Part shown: positions 39,582 through 51,194 of the stretch, in pieces
Layout of the letters: every line of letters begins with the position of its first letter
Position numbering within the stretch: the stretch's first letter is position 1
Assembly: GCF_014764385.1 (NCBI RefSeq)
Contig: NZ_CP061714.1
Span: forward strand, 620,001 to 684,000
Source of the DNA: Luteimonas sp. MC1825
Lineage (GTDB): Bacteria; Pseudomonadota; Gammaproteobacteria; Xanthomonadales; Xanthomonadaceae
Direction of reading: 5' to 3'
DNA length: 64,000 nt
Notes under the pieces: model-generated
What the model was told of the DNA's origin: nothing
Database searches by the model: none
The model's input: only the letters and a program-made list of their open reading frames with translations
Position numbers and translations under genes: made by a program

Positions 39582-40126
39582 TGCGGCATGCCGCCGGCGC
39601 CCGCAGCGCCGGCATCGATCGCGGCCAGCACGAGGTCGCAGAACTCGCGCGCCGCGCCTTCGCCCCCGCGCCGCGTGGCCTGCCAGTGGACGTGGCCGAG
39701 AATGGACGGATGCGCGTCGCCGGGCGCCGCGGCAAATCCGACCGCGCCCAGTACCTCGAGATCGGTCAGGTCGTCGCCCATGAACGCCACTTGGGTGGCG
39801 GCGAGCCCAAGCCGCTCGCGCATCGCTTCGATGCAGGCGCGCTTGTCCTTCACGCCCACGTGGACGTCGACGCCGAGGTCGCGCGCGCGGTGTTCGGCGG
39901 CGCGGCTGTCGCGCGCGGTGACGAAGGCGACGGTGATGCCGGCGCGGCGCAGCAGCGACAGGCCCATGCCGTCGTGCACATGGAAGGCCTTGCTCTCGCG
40001 GCCGTCGTCGCCGATGTACAGGCGACCGTCGGTCAGCGTGCCGTCCACGTCGAAACACGCGAGGCGCACGCGGGCGGCGCGGGCGAGCACGTCGGAGGAA
40101 ACACTGGCGGGGGGCGCGGGAGGCAT
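39578..40126 (-). CDS. kdsC: Kdo-8-phosphate phosphatase
   Basis: A 182-residue HAD-family phosphatase with the catalytic CFDVDGTLTDGRLYI motif, VTARDSRAAE, GVKDKR and FMGDDLTDLEVL motifs. It makes free Kdo for the LPS inner core. It is 10 bp downstream of kdsD and coupled to lptC. Confidence 0.95.
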   Translation of the reverse strand: MPPAPPASVSSDVLARAARVRLACFDVDGTLTDGRLYIGDDGRESKAFHVHDGMGLSLLRRAGITVAFVTARDSRAAEHRARDLGVDVHVGVKDKRACIEAMRERLGLAATQVAFMGDDLTDLEVLGAVGFAAAPGDAHPSILGHVHWQATRRGGEGAAREFCDLVLAAIDAGAAGAGGMPQ

Positions 40127-40136
40127 GGGCGGCGGA

Positions 40137-41144
40137 TCAGACCACGCGCGCGCGCAACAGGTCGTGAATGTTCAGTGCGCCGACCACGCGGCCATCGCCA
40201 TCCACCACCATCAGCCCGTTGATCTTGTGTGTCTCCATCAGGCGTGCAGCTTCCACGGCCAGGGCATCGGCGTCGATCGTCACCGGTGCGCGCGTCATCA
40301 ATCCGGCAATGCGCGTCGCGTGCACGTCGATGCCCGGCACGGCCAGCGTGCGGCGCAGGTCGCCGTCGGTGTACAGGCCGAGCAGGCGGCCGTCGTCGTC
40401 GACCACCGCGCTCATGCCCAGGCGCTTGCGGCTCATCTCCACCAGCACGTCACCGAGGGTGGCGTCGCCGTGCACGCGCGGCACGTCATCGCCGGTGTGC
40501 ATGATGTCGGCGATGTGCAGCAGCAGGCGCCGGCCGAGCGCGCCGGCCGGGTGCGATCGCGCGAAGTCGTCCGCGGTGAAGCCGCGCGCTTCGAGCAGGG
40601 CGACCGCCAGCGCGTCGCCCATCGCCAGCGAGGCGGTGGTGCTCGCCGTCGGCGCCAGGTGCAGCGGACAGGCCTCGTCGGGCACGCTGACATCCAGGTG
40701 CACGCTGGCCGCCAGCGCCAGGGTGGAGCGCGGGCGCCCGGTCATGCACACCAGCGCGTTGCCCTGGCGTTTCAGCACCGGCAGCAGCATCAGCACTTCG
40801 TCCGACTCGCCGGAGTAGGACAGGGCGAGCAGCACGTCGGCATCGGTGACCATGCCGAGGTCGCCGTGGCCGGCTTCGCCCGGGTGCAGGAAGAAGGCGG
40901 GCGTGCCGGTGGAGGCGAGGGTGGCGGCGATCTTGCGCGCGATGTGGCCGGACTTGCCCATGCCGGTGCAGACCACGCGGCCGCGGCACGCGAGCAGCAG
41001 CGTGCAGGCGCGCGAGAAATCGCCGTCGATGCGCGCGGCCACCGCCGCCAGGCCCTTGCGTTCAATGTCGAACACGCGCCGGCCACTGGCCGCGAAGTCG
41101 TACGCCGCCGCCGCGCCGGGTGTCTGGTTGCTGCTGTCGGGCAT
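40137..41144 (-). CDS. kdsD: Arabinose-5-phosphate isomerase
   Basis: A 335-residue enzyme converting ribulose-5-phosphate to arabinose-5-phosphate, the first step to Kdo. A SIS domain (VCTGMGKSGHIARKIAATL, FLHPGEAGHGDLGMV, LALSYSGESDEVL) is followed by a tandem CBS pair (about residues 205-330). It heads the kdsD-kdsC-lptC-lptA-lptB-rpoN run on the minus strand. Confidence 0.95.
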   Translation of the reverse strand: MPDSSNQTPGAAAAYDFAASGRRVFDIERKGLAAVAARIDGDFSRACTLLLACRGRVVCTGMGKSGHIARKIAATLASTGTPAFFLHPGEAGHGDLGMVTDADVLLALSYSGESDEVLMLLPVLKRQGNALVCMTGRPRSTLALAASVHLDVSVPDEACPLHLAPTASTTASLAMGDALAVALLEARGFTADDFARSHPAGALGRRLLLHIADIMHTGDDVPRVHGDATLGDVLVEMSRKRLGMSAVVDDDGRLLGLYTDGDLRRTLAVPGIDVHATRIAGLMTRAPVTIDADALAVEAARLMETHKINGLMVVDGDGRVVGALNIHDLLRARVV

Positions 41145-41252
41145 TTCCGGGCGAGGGCCTTTTCCGCTACGCTATCGTGTTCATATTACGCGGATTGCCG
41201 CGAGGCCGGCGACCCGCCGTGCACGCCTCCGGCAACCGCCCCACGTGCCCAC
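41145..41252. promoter_or_regulatory. Divergent kdsD / ibaG-murA promoter region
   Basis: This 108-bp gap separates the divergent units. It holds an AT-richer core at 41175-41190 (GTGTTCATATTACG) unusual for the window. CATATT (plus) and TAATAT (minus) could be overlapping -10 elements; no -35 is convincing. Confidence 0.4.
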
Positions 41253-42766
<1,514 letters not shown>

Positions 42767-42832
42767 CGGCACGAAGACTGGGGGAAACGCCGACGCAGGG
42801 CGCCGGCCACCACAGGGGTCCAAACGAAAGAA

Positions 42833-42856
42833 GCCCCGCAATGCGGGGCCTCGTGT
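42833..42856. terminator. Bidirectional terminator between murA and DUF3108
   Basis: GCCCCGC (42833-42839) pairs with GCGGGGC (42843-42849). Downstream on the plus strand is CTCGTGTTT; on the minus strand CTTTCGTTT. Both genes converge here, so it may serve both despite weak T runs. Confidence 0.65.
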
Positions 42857-42884
42857 TTGCGCTACGGGAGCTTCGCGGGGGACT

Positions 42885-43595
42885 TCACTTGACCGCGGTC
42901 AGCCGCAGGTCGATGTCGTCCTTGCCGTCGCGGCGCTGCAGCACGCGTGCCGGGACCGGCAGCCCGTCGACCACCCAGGCGATGATTTCGCGCTTGCCGT
43001 CCTTGCGCACCACGCGCGTCGCCTTGTGCGACTTGCCGGCAACCGCGATGGTCTCCTCGCCGGCGACCGTGAACTGCTGGCGCTTGGCCCGCCCGTCCTC
43101 CACCAGCCGATAGTCCAGCGGCTTGCCGGCGGCCACGTCGCGCACCAGCACCAGGTTCATCAGCATGCCGTCCAGGTCGCCCGCCTGCAGCGCCACCGGG
43201 CCGGCACGGTCCGGCTTGACGTCGCCGGTCCAGCGCGCAACCCCCTGGTTCCAGTCGTAATTCGCGGTCACCGCCTTGCGCTTCACCAGCATGGCCGCCA
43301 GGCCATTGGTGCCGCGCTGGCTGTCGGTGCTCGAGATCGGTCGCCACTGTCCGTCATGGACTTCGAACACGGTGCTCTGCGCCATTTCGGCGCCCATGCC
43401 GGCGAGGTCGAGGCGGTACTCCCAGCGTTCGTTGCCCTTGCTGGCGAGGCTCATGGTCGCGGTCGCTTCCATGCCCTTGTAATTCGCCGCGTAGTCGGCG
43501 GAGAACGGCTTGATCGCGAGTGCCGGCGCACTGGCCATCGCGACCAGCGCGGCGGCGACCGCGATGAGGGGCTTTCGGCGGTTGGACATCGGCAT
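42885..43595 (-). CDS. DUF3108 exported protein (copy 1)
   Basis: A 236-residue protein with a Sec signal (KPLIAVAAALVAMASAPALA) and a DUF3108 domain: KPFSADYAANYKGMEATATM, TANYDWNQGVARWTGDVK, ending PARVLQRRDGKDDIDLRLTA. The function of the family is unknown; it is periplasmic. It lies directly behind a paralogue (copy 2), with an adjacent stop and start. ATG 43595 or 43589. Confidence 0.82.
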   Translation of the reverse strand: MPMSNRRKPLIAVAAALVAMASAPALAIKPFSADYAANYKGMEATATMSLASKGNERWEYRLDLAGMGAEMAQSTVFEVHDGQWRPISSTDSQRGTNGLAAMLVKRKAVTANYDWNQGVARWTGDVKPDRAGPVALQAGDLDGMLMNLVLVRDVAAGKPLDYRLVEDGRAKRQQFTVAGEETIAVAGKSHKATRVVRKDGKREIIAWVVDGLPVPARVLQRRDGKDDIDLRLTAVK

Positions 43596-44372
43596 CTATT
43601 GCACTCCTTGGTAAGCGGTCAGCTGCAGGTCGATGGCGTCTTCGCCATCCTGCCGCTGCAGGATGCGCACCGGCGTCGGAACACCACGTGCCACCCAGAA
43701 GATCGTTTCATCATTGCCGCCATTGGTGCGTGAAACACGCATGGCGTCGTAGCTGAGCCCGTCGACGACGACGTTCTCGGTGCCGGTCGACACGGCGTAT
43801 TCGTGGTCGCGCACGCGCCCGCCATCGACGAAGCGGTAGTGCAGGGTGCGGCCCGGTGCGGCATCGCGCACGATCGCCAGGTTGATGAGCAGCCCGCTCA
43901 TGTCGCCCTCGCGCAGCACCACGGGCGCGCGGCGCGCCTCCTTGATGTCGCCCGTCCAGCGCGCCTCGCGCCTGCCCCAGTCGTAGGTGCCGTGCACCTT
44001 GCGGCCGAAGAACAGCGCCTTGCGCACCGTGCTCTGGCTCAGCGGCCGGTACTGCCCGTCGCGCTCGTCGAACAGGGTTTCCTGGTCGATGTCGAGCTGC
44101 ACCAGGCGCGCCACGCCACGGTTGCCGGTGATGTCGAGCTCGACGCGCCAGCGCGCCGGCTCGCGCGCCAGGCGCATGCTGGCGGTGCCCGCGGGCTTGC
44201 CGGCATTGCGTGCGTCATAGGTCGCGATGAAAGGCGAAAGCGCCGCCGGCGCGCTGTCGGTCGCCCGCGGCGCGACCGGCACCGCGTCCGGCACGCGCTG
44301 CGCGTCGACCGCGGCGGCCGACGCCAGCAGCGGGAACAGGCACAGCGCCAGCAGGGCGGGAGTGGTCTTCAT
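43596..44372 (-). CDS. DUF3108 exported protein (copy 2)
   Basis: A 258-residue secreted protein with signal peptide MKTTPALLALCLFPLLASAA. Its mature domain parallels copy 1: FIATYDARNAGKPAGTASM, HGTYDWGRREARWTGDIK and PVRILQRQDGEDAIDLQLTA. It carries a longer Pro/Ala linker after the signal peptide. Just downstream of purN on the same strand. Confidence 0.82.
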   Translation of the reverse strand: MKTTPALLALCLFPLLASAAAVDAQRVPDAVPVAPRATDSAPAALSPFIATYDARNAGKPAGTASMRLAREPARWRVELDITGNRGVARLVQLDIDQETLFDERDGQYRPLSQSTVRKALFFGRKVHGTYDWGRREARWTGDIKEARRAPVVLREGDMSGLLINLAIVRDAAPGRTLHYRFVDGGRVRDHEYAVSTGTENVVVDGLSYDAMRVSRTNGGNDETIFWVARGVPTPVRILQRQDGEDAIDLQLTAYQGVQ

Positions 44373-44382
44373 CGAACGCCCA

Positions 44383-45063
44383 TCATGCTGCGAGGTGGTT
44401 GGCTGCCAGCTGAAGCGGCGTGTCGATGACGCGCCGGTCCAGCAGCACCACGCCGCCCCGCAGCGCAAGGCGACCGCTGACGAGCAACCCCAGTGTCGCC
44501 ACGAGCAGGGGGTATTCAACCTCGAGGACGCGCGCGGCGAGCGTCGCGGCGTCGTCATCCGGCTGAACCGCAACCCGCGCCTGCGCGATCACCGGGCCAC
44601 CGTCGAGGTCGGCGGTGACGAAATGCACGCTCGCGCCATGTTCGGCCACCCCCGCCGCGATCGCGCGCGCATGCGTGTCCAGGCCCTTGAACGCCGGCAG
44701 CAGCGACGGGTGGATGTTGACGATGCGCCCCGCCCACGGCGCCAGCACGGTGGCACCCAGCAGGCGCATGTAGCCGGCACAGACGATGAAATCCGGTTGC
44801 AGGGCGACGACTTCGGCGAACAGCGCGGCATCGAACGCGTCGCGTGACGCGAAGTCGCGCGGGCGCAGGGCGAGCGCGGGAATACCGGCCGCGTGCGCGC
44901 GCGCCAGCGCGGGTGCCTTGGGGCGATCGCCGAGCACGCCCACGACGCGTGCAGGCAGGCGTCCTTCGGCAATGGCGTCGAGCAGCGCCTGCAGGTTGCT
45001 GCCGCGCCCCGATGCCAGCACCACCAGTCGCGGTGAGGCCGCCGCAGCGTCGGGGGTGGCCAC
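44383..45063 (-). CDS. purN: Phosphoribosylglycinamide formyltransferase PurN
   Basis: A 226-residue enzyme transferring a formyl group from 10-formyl-THF to GAR. LVVLASGRGSNLQALLDAI, the catalytic NIHPSLLPAFKGLDTH and HFVTADLDGGPVIAQ are intact. The start is taken as GTG 45063, 11 bp after the purM stop, as no in-frame ATG fits. A purT gene at 51.2 kb encodes the formate-dependent alternative. Confidence 0.94.
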   Translation of the reverse strand: MATPDAAAASPRLVVLASGRGSNLQALLDAIAEGRLPARVVGVLGDRPKAPALARAHAAGIPALALRPRDFASRDAFDAALFAEVVALQPDFIVCAGYMRLLGATVLAPWAGRIVNIHPSLLPAFKGLDTHARAIAAGVAEHGASVHFVTADLDGGPVIAQARVAVQPDDDAATLAARVLEVEYPLLVATLGLLVSGRLALRGGVVLLDRRVIDTPLQLAANHLAA

Positions 45064-45074
45064 GGCGATCGCCG

Positions 45075-46118
45075 TCAGCCGATGTGCACGCGCGGCGCGT
45101 CGCCGGCAGCGACCACTTCGCCGATGCGCCAGTGGCCGAGCGCAAGCGCGTCGAGCTTCGCCTCCACCGCCGCCGCGCGCGTCGCCGACACCACCAGCAC
45201 GAAGCCGATGCCGCAGTTGAACGTGCGCCACATTTCCTCGCGCGCCACCGCACCTTCGCGCTGCAGCCAGTCGAATACCGCGGGCATCGTCCAACTGGAG
45301 GCATCGATGCGCAGGCCCAGCCCTTCGGGCACCACGCGGATGATGTTCTCGGTCAGGCCGCCGCCGGTGATGTGCGCCATGGCATGCACGGCATCGCCCT
45401 CCGCGCCGCGCAGCAGTTCCAGGATCGGCTTCACGTACAGCGCGGTCGGCGCCATCAGCGCGTCGTCGAGGCGGGTGCCGCCGAGGTCGAGGTCGCCGGG
45501 GCGCCCGGCGCGGTCGTAGATGCGGCGCACCAGCGAGTAACCGTTGGAGTGCGGGCCACTGGACGCGATGCCGATCAGCAGGTCGCCGGCCTGCACGCGG
45601 CCGCCGTCGCGCAACTCGGATTTCTCCACCGCGCCGACCGTGAATCCGGCCAGGTCGTAGTCGCCCGGCGCGTACATGTCCGGCATCTCGGCGGTTTCGC
45701 CGCCGATCAGCGCGCAGCCGGCGAGCTCGCAGCCGCGCGCGATGCCGCCCACGACGGCGACCGTGGTGTCGATGTCGAGCTTGCCGGTGGCGAAATAGTC
45801 GAGGAAGAACAACGGCTCGGCGCCCTGCACCAGCACGTCGTTGACGCACATGCCCACCAGGTCGATGCCGATGGTGTCGTGGCGGCCGAGCTGCTGCGCG
45901 AGCTTCAGCTTGGTGCCCACGCCGTCGGTACCGGAGACCAGCACCGGCTCGCGGTACTTGCCGGACATGTCGAACAGCGCACCGAAGCCGCCCAGGCCGC
46001 CCATCACCTCGGGGCGGAAGGTCCGCTTCACCAGCGGCTTGATGCGCTCGACGACTTCGTTGCCGGCATCGATATCGACGCCTGCGTCGCGGTAGGTCAG
46101 CGGGATGGGGGTGGTCAC
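45075..46118 (-). CDS. purM: Phosphoribosylformylglycinamidine cyclo-ligase PurM
   Basis: A 347-residue AIR synthetase. [57 protein letters not shown] and [11 protein letters not shown] are typical. It starts with GTG 46118, the only start giving the normal N-terminus. Divergent from the DUF2066 gene; purM-purN are an operon. Confidence 0.96.
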   Translation of the reverse strand: MTTPIPLTYRDAGVDIDAGNEVVERIKPLVKRTFRPEVMGGLGGFGALFDMSGKYREPVLVSGTDGVGTKLKLAQQLGRHDTIGIDLVGMCVNDVLVQGAEPLFFLDYFATGKLDIDTTVAVVGGIARGCELAGCALIGGETAEMPDMYAPGDYDLAGFTVGAVEKSELRDGGRVQAGDLLIGIASSGPHSNGYSLVRRIYDRAGRPGDLDLGGTRLDDALMAPTALYVKPILELLRGAEGDAVHAMAHITGGGLTENIIRVVPEGLGLRIDASSWTMPAVFDWLQREGAVAREEMWRTFNCGIGFVLVVSATRAAAVEAKLDALALGHWRIGEVVAAGDAPRVHIG

Positions 46119-46172
46119 GATGGCTCGCCGGGACGGGGAAACGGCGATTTTAGCAGTCCCGGAGCGACCTTC

Positions 46173-47300
46173 ATGGACGCCACGCCCCCACTGCGGCACC
46201 ATTTCGCCATGAACCGGATCCTGGGAACGACAATGTCGAAGGCGTGGCTGCTTGTGTTGCTGGTCGCACTGCTGGTTCCCGGATGGGCGCAGGCGCAGCG
46301 CATGGAAGGAGATCGCGCCGGTGCCCAGGGGCTGTACGAGGCCGAGGTGACGGTGTCCAGCCAGGCCGAGGCGGCGCGGCAGTCGGCATATTCGCGCGCC
46401 CTCGCGCAGGTGCTCGGCAAGTTGTCCGGCGATCGCAGCGTCGCTGGTCGCCCGGGCGTGGCGCGCGAACTGCGCCGCGCCGGGGATTTCGTCGCCGGGT
46501 ACGACTATCGCCAGGACGAAGGCCGCTCCGCCGCGGGTGCGCCGACCTACTCGACCACCTTGGTGGTGCGCTTCCGCGAGGACGACGTGGACGCGATCGT
46601 CGCCACGCTGGGCCTGCCGGTCTGGCCGCAGCCGCGCCCGAAGCCGGTGCTGTGGCTGGCGATCGATGACGGCAGCGGCCCACGCCTGGTGGCGCTGGCG
46701 CAGAACACCGTGGCACGGCCGGTACTCGACCGCGCCATCGAACGCGGCTACCGCCTGGGCCTGCCGAACGGCAGCGCCGCCGAGCAGGCGACGGTGGGGG
46801 CCATCTGGCGCGGCGACACCGCGGCGATCGCGCGCCTGTCGGCGCGCTACAACCCGCCGATGCAGCTGATCGGCAAGCTGTACCGCGGTGGTGGCGGCTG
46901 GAAGGCCGACTGGACCTTCGTCGACGCGGGCCGCGTGCTGTCGACCTGGACAACCGAAGAGGCCAGCGCCCGCCGCGCGATCGCCGGCGGTGCCGACGGC
47001 GCCGCCAATGCCCTGGTCCGACGCTATGCCAAGGCCAGTCCCGTCGGCCAGCCGGGCGTCGAGCGCGTGGTCATCAGCGGCATCGGCAGCGCCAGCGATT
47101 TCGTGCGCCTGTCGTCGTGGCTGCATTCCACTTCGGTGGTGCGCGGCATCCGCCCGCTGCGCGCGACGCCCAACACGCTGGAGCTCGAGCTCGACCTGCT
47201 GACCGGCCTGGCGGGCTTCCGGCGCGTGCTGGACGGCGACGTGCTGGCCGAGTCGCCGGACAACATCGAGGGCGTGCCGCCGGTGTTCATCCTGCGATGA
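46173..47300 (+). CDS. DUF2066 exported protein
   Basis: A 375-residue protein with a signal peptide ([21 protein letters not shown]) preceded by a long N-region. DUF2066 features follow: [35 protein letters not shown] and [16 protein letters not shown]. Function unknown. ATG 46173 has CGGAG eight bases upstream; ATGs at 46209 and 46233 give a tidier signal peptide and are alternatives. It overlaps the permease gene by four bases and belongs with it and hda. Confidence 0.8.
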   Translation: MDATPPLRHHFAMNRILGTTMSKAWLLVLLVALLVPGWAQAQRMEGDRAGAQGLYEAEVTVSSQAEAARQSAYSRALAQVLGKLSGDRSVAGRPGVARELRRAGDFVAGYDYRQDEGRSAAGAPTYSTTLVVRFREDDVDAIVATLGLPVWPQPRPKPVLWLAIDDGSGPRLVALAQNTVARPVLDRAIERGYRLGLPNGSAAEQATVGAIWRGDTAAIARLSARYNPPMQLIGKLYRGGGGWKADWTFVDAGRVLSTWTTEEASARRAIAGGADGAANALVRRYAKASPVGQPGVERVVISGIGSASDFVRLSSWLHSTSVVRGIRPLRATPNTLELELDLLTGLAGFRRVLDGDVLAESPDNIEGVPPVFILR

Positions 47301-48478
47301 GCCAGCCAACCCTGCCCGACGGGCCCGATGTCGTGATCTCGCGCTTCCTGGTGCGCCTGCAGCGCGCCGCGCTGCTGCTGGCGGTCGGTTGGCTGGTGTG
47401 GGTGCTGGCACCGGTGCTGACCCCGTTCGTGCTCGCCGCGATGCTGGCGTGGCTGGGCGATCCGCTGGTCGACCGGCTCGAGGCGCGTGGTCGCTCGCGC
47501 AACGTCGCGGTGCTGCTGGTGTTCACCGCGATGCTGCTGCTGCTGGCACTGGCGCTGCTGATCCTGGTGCCGATGATCGTGCGGCAGGTGTCCACCCTGG
47601 TGGAATCGCTGCCCGGCTATGGCGACTGGCTGCTGCAGACGGCCCTGCCCTGGGTGGAAGCGCGCACCGGCCTGGACATCCTCGGCTGGCTGGACCCGGA
47701 GCGCCTGACCACGTACGTGCGCGACCACTGGGAGCGCGCCGGCGGGATGGCCGCCACCGCGCTCGGCTTCGTGTCGCGCTCGGGCTTCGCGGTGCTGGGC
47801 TGGGTGACCAACCTGGTGCTGCTGCCGGTGATCACGTTCTTCTTCCTGCGCGACTGGGACCGCATGGTGGAGCGCGTGGCGGCGATGGTCCCGCGCGACC
47901 ACCTCGATACCGTGACGCGGCTGGCGCGCGATTCCAGCGATGTGCTGGGCGGCTTCCTGCGCGGGCAATTCCTGGTCATGCTGATCCTCGGCGTGATGTA
48001 CGGCGTCGGGCTGTGGGGCGTCGGCCTCGAGGTGGGCCTGCTGATCGGCCTGATCGCCGGCCTGCTGACCTTCGTGCCCTACCTCGGGCCGGCCAGCGGC
48101 ATCGTGCTCGGCGTGATCGCGGCGCTGGTGCAGTTCGGCGACTGGCAACACGTGGCCGGGGTGCTGGTGGTGTTCGGCATCGGACAGGTGATCGAGAGCT
48201 ACTGGCTGACGCCCAAGCTGGTGGGCGACCGCATCGGCCTGCACCCGGTTGCGGTGATCTTCGCGGTGCTCGCCGGTGGCCAGCTGTTCGGCTTCCTGGG
48301 CATGCTGCTGGCGCTGCCCGCGGCGGCGGTGGCGAACGTGCTGCTGCGCTTTGCCCATGAGCGCTACACGGCCAGCCGCCTGTATGCCGGGCAGGCGCCG
48401 ACCATCGTGGTCGCGTCTGGCGGGCCGACCATCGTGCTGCCGGATGACCACGCGGAAAAGGACAGCGGCGGCACGTGA
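47297..48478 (+). CDS. AI-2E/PerM-type membrane transporter
   Basis: A 393-residue inner-membrane protein of the AI-2E family with about eight helices. [40 protein letters not shown] and the DxxVPYLGP-like [16 protein letters not shown] motif are visible, and [20 protein letters not shown] near the end is diagnostic. Substrates are unproven: TqsA exports autoinducer-2 and other members act as Na+/H+ antiporters. Coupled to DUF2066 (ATGA) and hda (GTGA). Confidence 0.88.
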   Translation: MSQPTLPDGPDVVISRFLVRLQRAALLLAVGWLVWVLAPVLTPFVLAAMLAWLGDPLVDRLEARGRSRNVAVLLVFTAMLLLLALALLILVPMIVRQVSTLVESLPGYGDWLLQTALPWVEARTGLDILGWLDPERLTTYVRDHWERAGGMAATALGFVSRSGFAVLGWVTNLVLLPVITFFFLRDWDRMVERVAAMVPRDHLDTVTRLARDSSDVLGGFLRGQFLVMLILGVMYGVGLWGVGLEVGLLIGLIAGLLTFVPYLGPASGIVLGVIAALVQFGDWQHVAGVLVVFGIGQVIESYWLTPKLVGDRIGLHPVAVIFAVLAGGQLFGFLGMLLALPAAAVANVLLRFAHERYTASRLYAGQAPTIVVASGGPTIVLPDDHAEKDSGGT

Positions 48479-49170
48479 GCAGGCAGTTGCCGCTGGCGCT
48501 GCGCTATCCACCCGACCAGCGATTCGACAGCTTCGTCGGTGCACCGGCGGGCGCGCTCGAGCAGATGCGCGTGCTTGCCATGGGCGAGGGCGAGTGGCTG
48601 TACCTCGCCGGCGCCGCCGGCACAGGCAAGACCCATCTCGCGCTGGCGGCCTGTGCCGAGGCCGAGGCACACGGCCGGCGCACCGCGTACGTGCCGCTGG
48701 CCGCGGCCGCGGGACGGCTGGGTGACGCGCTGGAGGCGCTGGACGGCATGGCGCTGGTCGCGCTGGACGGCCTTGAGGCCATTGCCGGCGCGCGTGCCGA
48801 CGAGATCGCGCTGTTCGATTTCCACAACCGCGCGCGCGCAACCGGCAGCCAGGTGCTCTATGCCGCGCGGGCCGCGCCGGATGCGCTGCCGCCTGGCCTG
48901 CCCGACCTGCGTTCGCGGCTGGCGCAGTGCGTGCGCATCACGCTGCAACCGCTGGATGACGAGGGCCGCTCCGAGGTGTTGCGGCTGCGCGCGCGACGTC
49001 GCGGGCTGCAGTTCGACGAGGCGGCGATCGCGTGGCTGCTGCGGCGCACCGGGCGGGACCTGGCCGGCCTGACGGCGCAGCTCGATGCCCTGGACCGGGC
49101 ATCGCTGGCGGCGCAGCGGCGGGTGACGGTGCCGTTCCTGCGCCAGGTGCTGGGTCCCGACGCCGCGTAG
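48475..49170 (+). CDS. hda: DnaA-inactivating protein Hda
   Basis: A 231-residue DnaA-like AAA+ protein. The N-terminal QLPLAL (residues 4-9) is the sliding-clamp-binding motif; Walker A is GAAGTGKTHLAL. AQCVRITLQPLDDEGRSEVL marks the lid domain, and there is no DNA-binding domain IV. Hda with the clamp stimulates ATP hydrolysis on DnaA after initiation. The start is GTG 48475 overlapping the permease stop. Confidence 0.93.
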   Translation: MSRQLPLALRYPPDQRFDSFVGAPAGALEQMRVLAMGEGEWLYLAGAAGTGKTHLALAACAEAEAHGRRTAYVPLAAAAGRLGDALEALDGMALVALDGLEAIAGARADEIALFDFHNRARATGSQVLYAARAAPDALPPGLPDLRSRLAQCVRITLQPLDDEGRSEVLRLRARRRGLQFDEAAIAWLLRRTGRDLAGLTAQLDALDRASLAAQRRVTVPFLRQVLGPDAA

Positions 49171-49183
49171 GCGCCGGCGCCGC

Positions 49184-49594
49184 TCAGCGGTGGTACTCGC
49201 CGGCCCGTTCGGGCTGGTAGGTGACTTCTTCGATGCGCACCTTGACGGTGCCGCCGCCGGGCTTGGGCCATTCCATCTCGTCGCCCTGCGACAGGCCGAG
49301 CAGGGCGCTGCCTACCGGGGCCAGTACCGAAATGCGGTCGGCGCTGCCGTCGGCATCACGTGGATAGACCAGGGTCAGGTTGAAGTCCTCTCCCGGGCCG
49401 ACGCGGAAGCGCACGGTGGAATTCATGGTGACCACGGTGGGCGGCACGTCCTTCGGGCCGACCACTTCGGCGCGCAGCAGCTCGGCCTCGAGCGCCGCGC
49501 GGCCGGGGAAGCTGCCGTCCGGGAGGGATTCGAGCAGGCTTTCGAGCCGCTCGGCGTCCAGGCTGGACATGATGATCTTGGGTCGGGTTTCCAC
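49184..49594 (-). CDS. rnk: Rnk-like nucleoside diphosphate kinase regulator (GreA/B family)
   Basis: A 136-residue protein with a short N-terminal helix ([14 protein letters not shown]) and a C-terminal GreA/GreB domain ([26 protein letters not shown]). It lacks the long coiled coil needed for transcript cleavage, typical of Rnk, which binds RNA polymerase. GTG 49594 has AGGAGAAG seven bases upstream, which decides against the longer frame. Confidence 0.87.
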   Translation of the reverse strand: METRPKIIMSSLDAERLESLLESLPDGSFPGRAALEAELLRAEVVGPKDVPPTVVTMNSTVRFRVGPGEDFNLTLVYPRDADGSADRISVLAPVGSALLGLSQGDEMEWPKPGGGTVKVRIEEVTYQPERAGEYHR

Positions 49595-49739
49595 GCGTGC
49601 TTCTCCTGCATGTGGGCCTGCCGCCAGCAAGACGCCCCGGGTCGACTGGCGTCGGCCCCGGGGCGCGGAATGGTCGGCGGCAATGATTTGCTTGGACTCC
49701 ACTGTAGCGGGAGCCGGCGGCGAGCTCAATCCGTGCCGC

Positions 49740-50543
49740 TCAGGCCCCGAAGCGCCAGTGCCAGGGTTCGTGGACGATTCCGTGGGGGTTGTCGCGCGGG
49801 TAACTCATGGTGAAGCCGTGCGCGCCGGCGTTGGTTGTCAGCCAGGCGAACGCCGGGGTGGCTTCGAAGCTTTCCTCGGCGGCGGGTTCGCCGGGGGCCG
49901 AAATATCCAGCGCCCGGCCGGAATGGTGTTCGGACCAGCCCGGGGCCGCGTTCACCGCCAGGATCGCTTCGAGCGCCAGCCCGCGGGCCAGCTTCCGCTC
50001 GAGGATGCCGAGCTGGTAGTCGTGGCTGCGGTAGCCGGAGATCGCCTCCAGTACGATGCCCTCGCGCAGCGCGGCCGCCACCATCACCCGCCAGGCCCGC
50101 GCGGCATCGGCGCGCAGCCACAGCGCGCGGCGGTAGCGGTCGTGGCCGGCGTGCGCGAGCCACGCGGGTTCCGGCACCAGTTCCAGGCCGGTGCGCGCGG
50201 CGTAGGCGTGGCCGTCGATGCCCAGCGCCTCCAGCCTTGCTTCGATCCGCTGCACGGGGAGCGTGGCGACCGCATCCAGGCCGGCGCGTTCATGGTGGAC
50301 CGGATGTGCGAGTGCTTCGAGGGCGGCATCGATGCCGGGTTCGCGCGCCAGCCGCGGCACCAGCGCGAGCAGGCCTTCGGGCAGTTCCGCGGCCAGCAGC
50401 GCGCCGTCGCGCTTGCGGCGCAGGACCGTGCGCGCACGGGCCAGCGCACGGGCATCGCGGTTGCCGCGCGCGCGCAGCACGCCCCCCGGCCAGAGTTCGA
50501 TCTCCGGGGTATTGCACAGGATCCGGTCGCTGCCGCGGCGCAT
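49740..50543 (-). CDS. D-alanyl-D-alanine carboxypeptidase, M15/VanY family
   Basis: A 267-residue protein. The C-terminal half is a VanY domain: [20 protein letters not shown], zinc-binding [14 protein letters not shown] and EPWHWRFGA with the catalytic and third metal ligands. The first 130 residues are unlike known domains. No signal peptide is seen at the chosen start, although the family usually acts in the periplasm. Upstream lies the minus-strand lipoprotein-like gene, 9 bp away. Confidence 0.83.
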   Translation of the reverse strand: MRRGSDRILCNTPEIELWPGGVLRARGNRDARALARARTVLRRKRDGALLAAELPEGLLALVPRLAREPGIDAALEALAHPVHHERAGLDAVATLPVQRIEARLEALGIDGHAYAARTGLELVPEPAWLAHAGHDRYRRALWLRADAARAWRVMVAAALREGIVLEAISGYRSHDYQLGILERKLARGLALEAILAVNAAPGWSEHHSGRALDISAPGEPAAEESFEATPAFAWLTTNAGAHGFTMSYPRDNPHGIVHEPWHWRFGA

Positions 50544-50552
50544 GGCCGTGGC

Positions 50553-51113
50553 CTAGGCGGCGACGCCGGCGCCGGTTCCGGCATCGGCATCCGCATCGGT
50601 GTCGGCGCCGGGCGCCGCGTCCGTGTCGCCAGCCGGCCCGGTGGCACCGTCCGCGGCGGGCGCGGGTCCGGCCTGCGGGCCTTGGTCAAGGTTGTAGAAC
50701 AGGCCTTCGATCCGTCGGTCCGGCCCCACGGTGATCGAGGCCTGCATCACCAGCTGGCCGCGCTGCACCGGTACTTCCACCACCGCCGCGTCGCCGACCC
50801 GCTCCACCCGCGGCTCGCCGCGCGTGCTCTCGGGCGCACGCCGCGCGTAGACGGCGTGGGTCCGCTGCAGGTCTTCCACGCTCAGCGTGTCGCGCAGGTC
50901 CACCGAGAACGCGTCGCGCGCCTCGTCGACCTTGCCGGCGTCGAACAGGTCCAGGAAGCGCGTGGCGATGGCGACCGCCTCGTCGTCGGTCACCGGCGCG
51001 GCGGGCCGGGCGCAGGCCGTGGAGGCGAGCAGCAGGCTGGCAACGAAGCCGGCGAGGGCGAAGCGGGCGGCGCGGCGAAGGCGCGCAGGGCGGCGGGCGT
51101 CGATGGCGGTCAT
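50553..51113 (-). CDS. Exported DUF3887-like protein with low-complexity tail
   Basis: A 186-residue protein with an arginine-rich start and a signal peptide ([18 protein letters not shown]). The middle ([24 protein letters not shown] ... VEVPVQRG ... GLFYNLDQ) resembles DUF3887/NTF2-like accessory domains. The last 40 residues are an Ala/Asp/Gly/Thr repeat, probably a flexible linker. Function unknown; shares a strand with the M15 peptidase, 9 bp apart. Confidence 0.65.
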   Translation of the reverse strand: MTAIDARRPARLRRAARFALAGFVASLLLASTACARPAAPVTDDEAVAIATRFLDLFDAGKVDEARDAFSVDLRDTLSVEDLQRTHAVYARRAPESTRGEPRVERVGDAAVVEVPVQRGQLVMQASITVGPDRRIEGLFYNLDQGPQAGPAPAADGATGPAGDTDAAPGADTDADADAGTGAGVAA

Positions 51114-51194
51114 CTGGATCCTCTCGGGGCGGTGCGGCGATCAGGAGTCGATTGTGCCCCATACACTGGCATCCCCTTGCCGCCAGGAATCCGG

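Noticed and set aside
39588..41252. Frame open upstream of ibaG across kdsC and kdsD
   Set aside because: It is antisense to two clear genes; the BolA domain needs only the part from ATG 41253.
50553..50690. GGCATCCGCATCGGT-type short repeats, considered as CRISPR or VNTR
   Set aside because: They encode the Ala/Asp/Gly tail of the DUF3887-like protein; no spacers or constant-length repeats are seen.
49380..51194. Long plus-strand frame that runs into purT
   Set aside because: It lies opposite rnk, the M15 peptidase and the DUF3887-like gene. PurT begins at 51195 with a normal N-terminus, so the upstream part is a chance extension.
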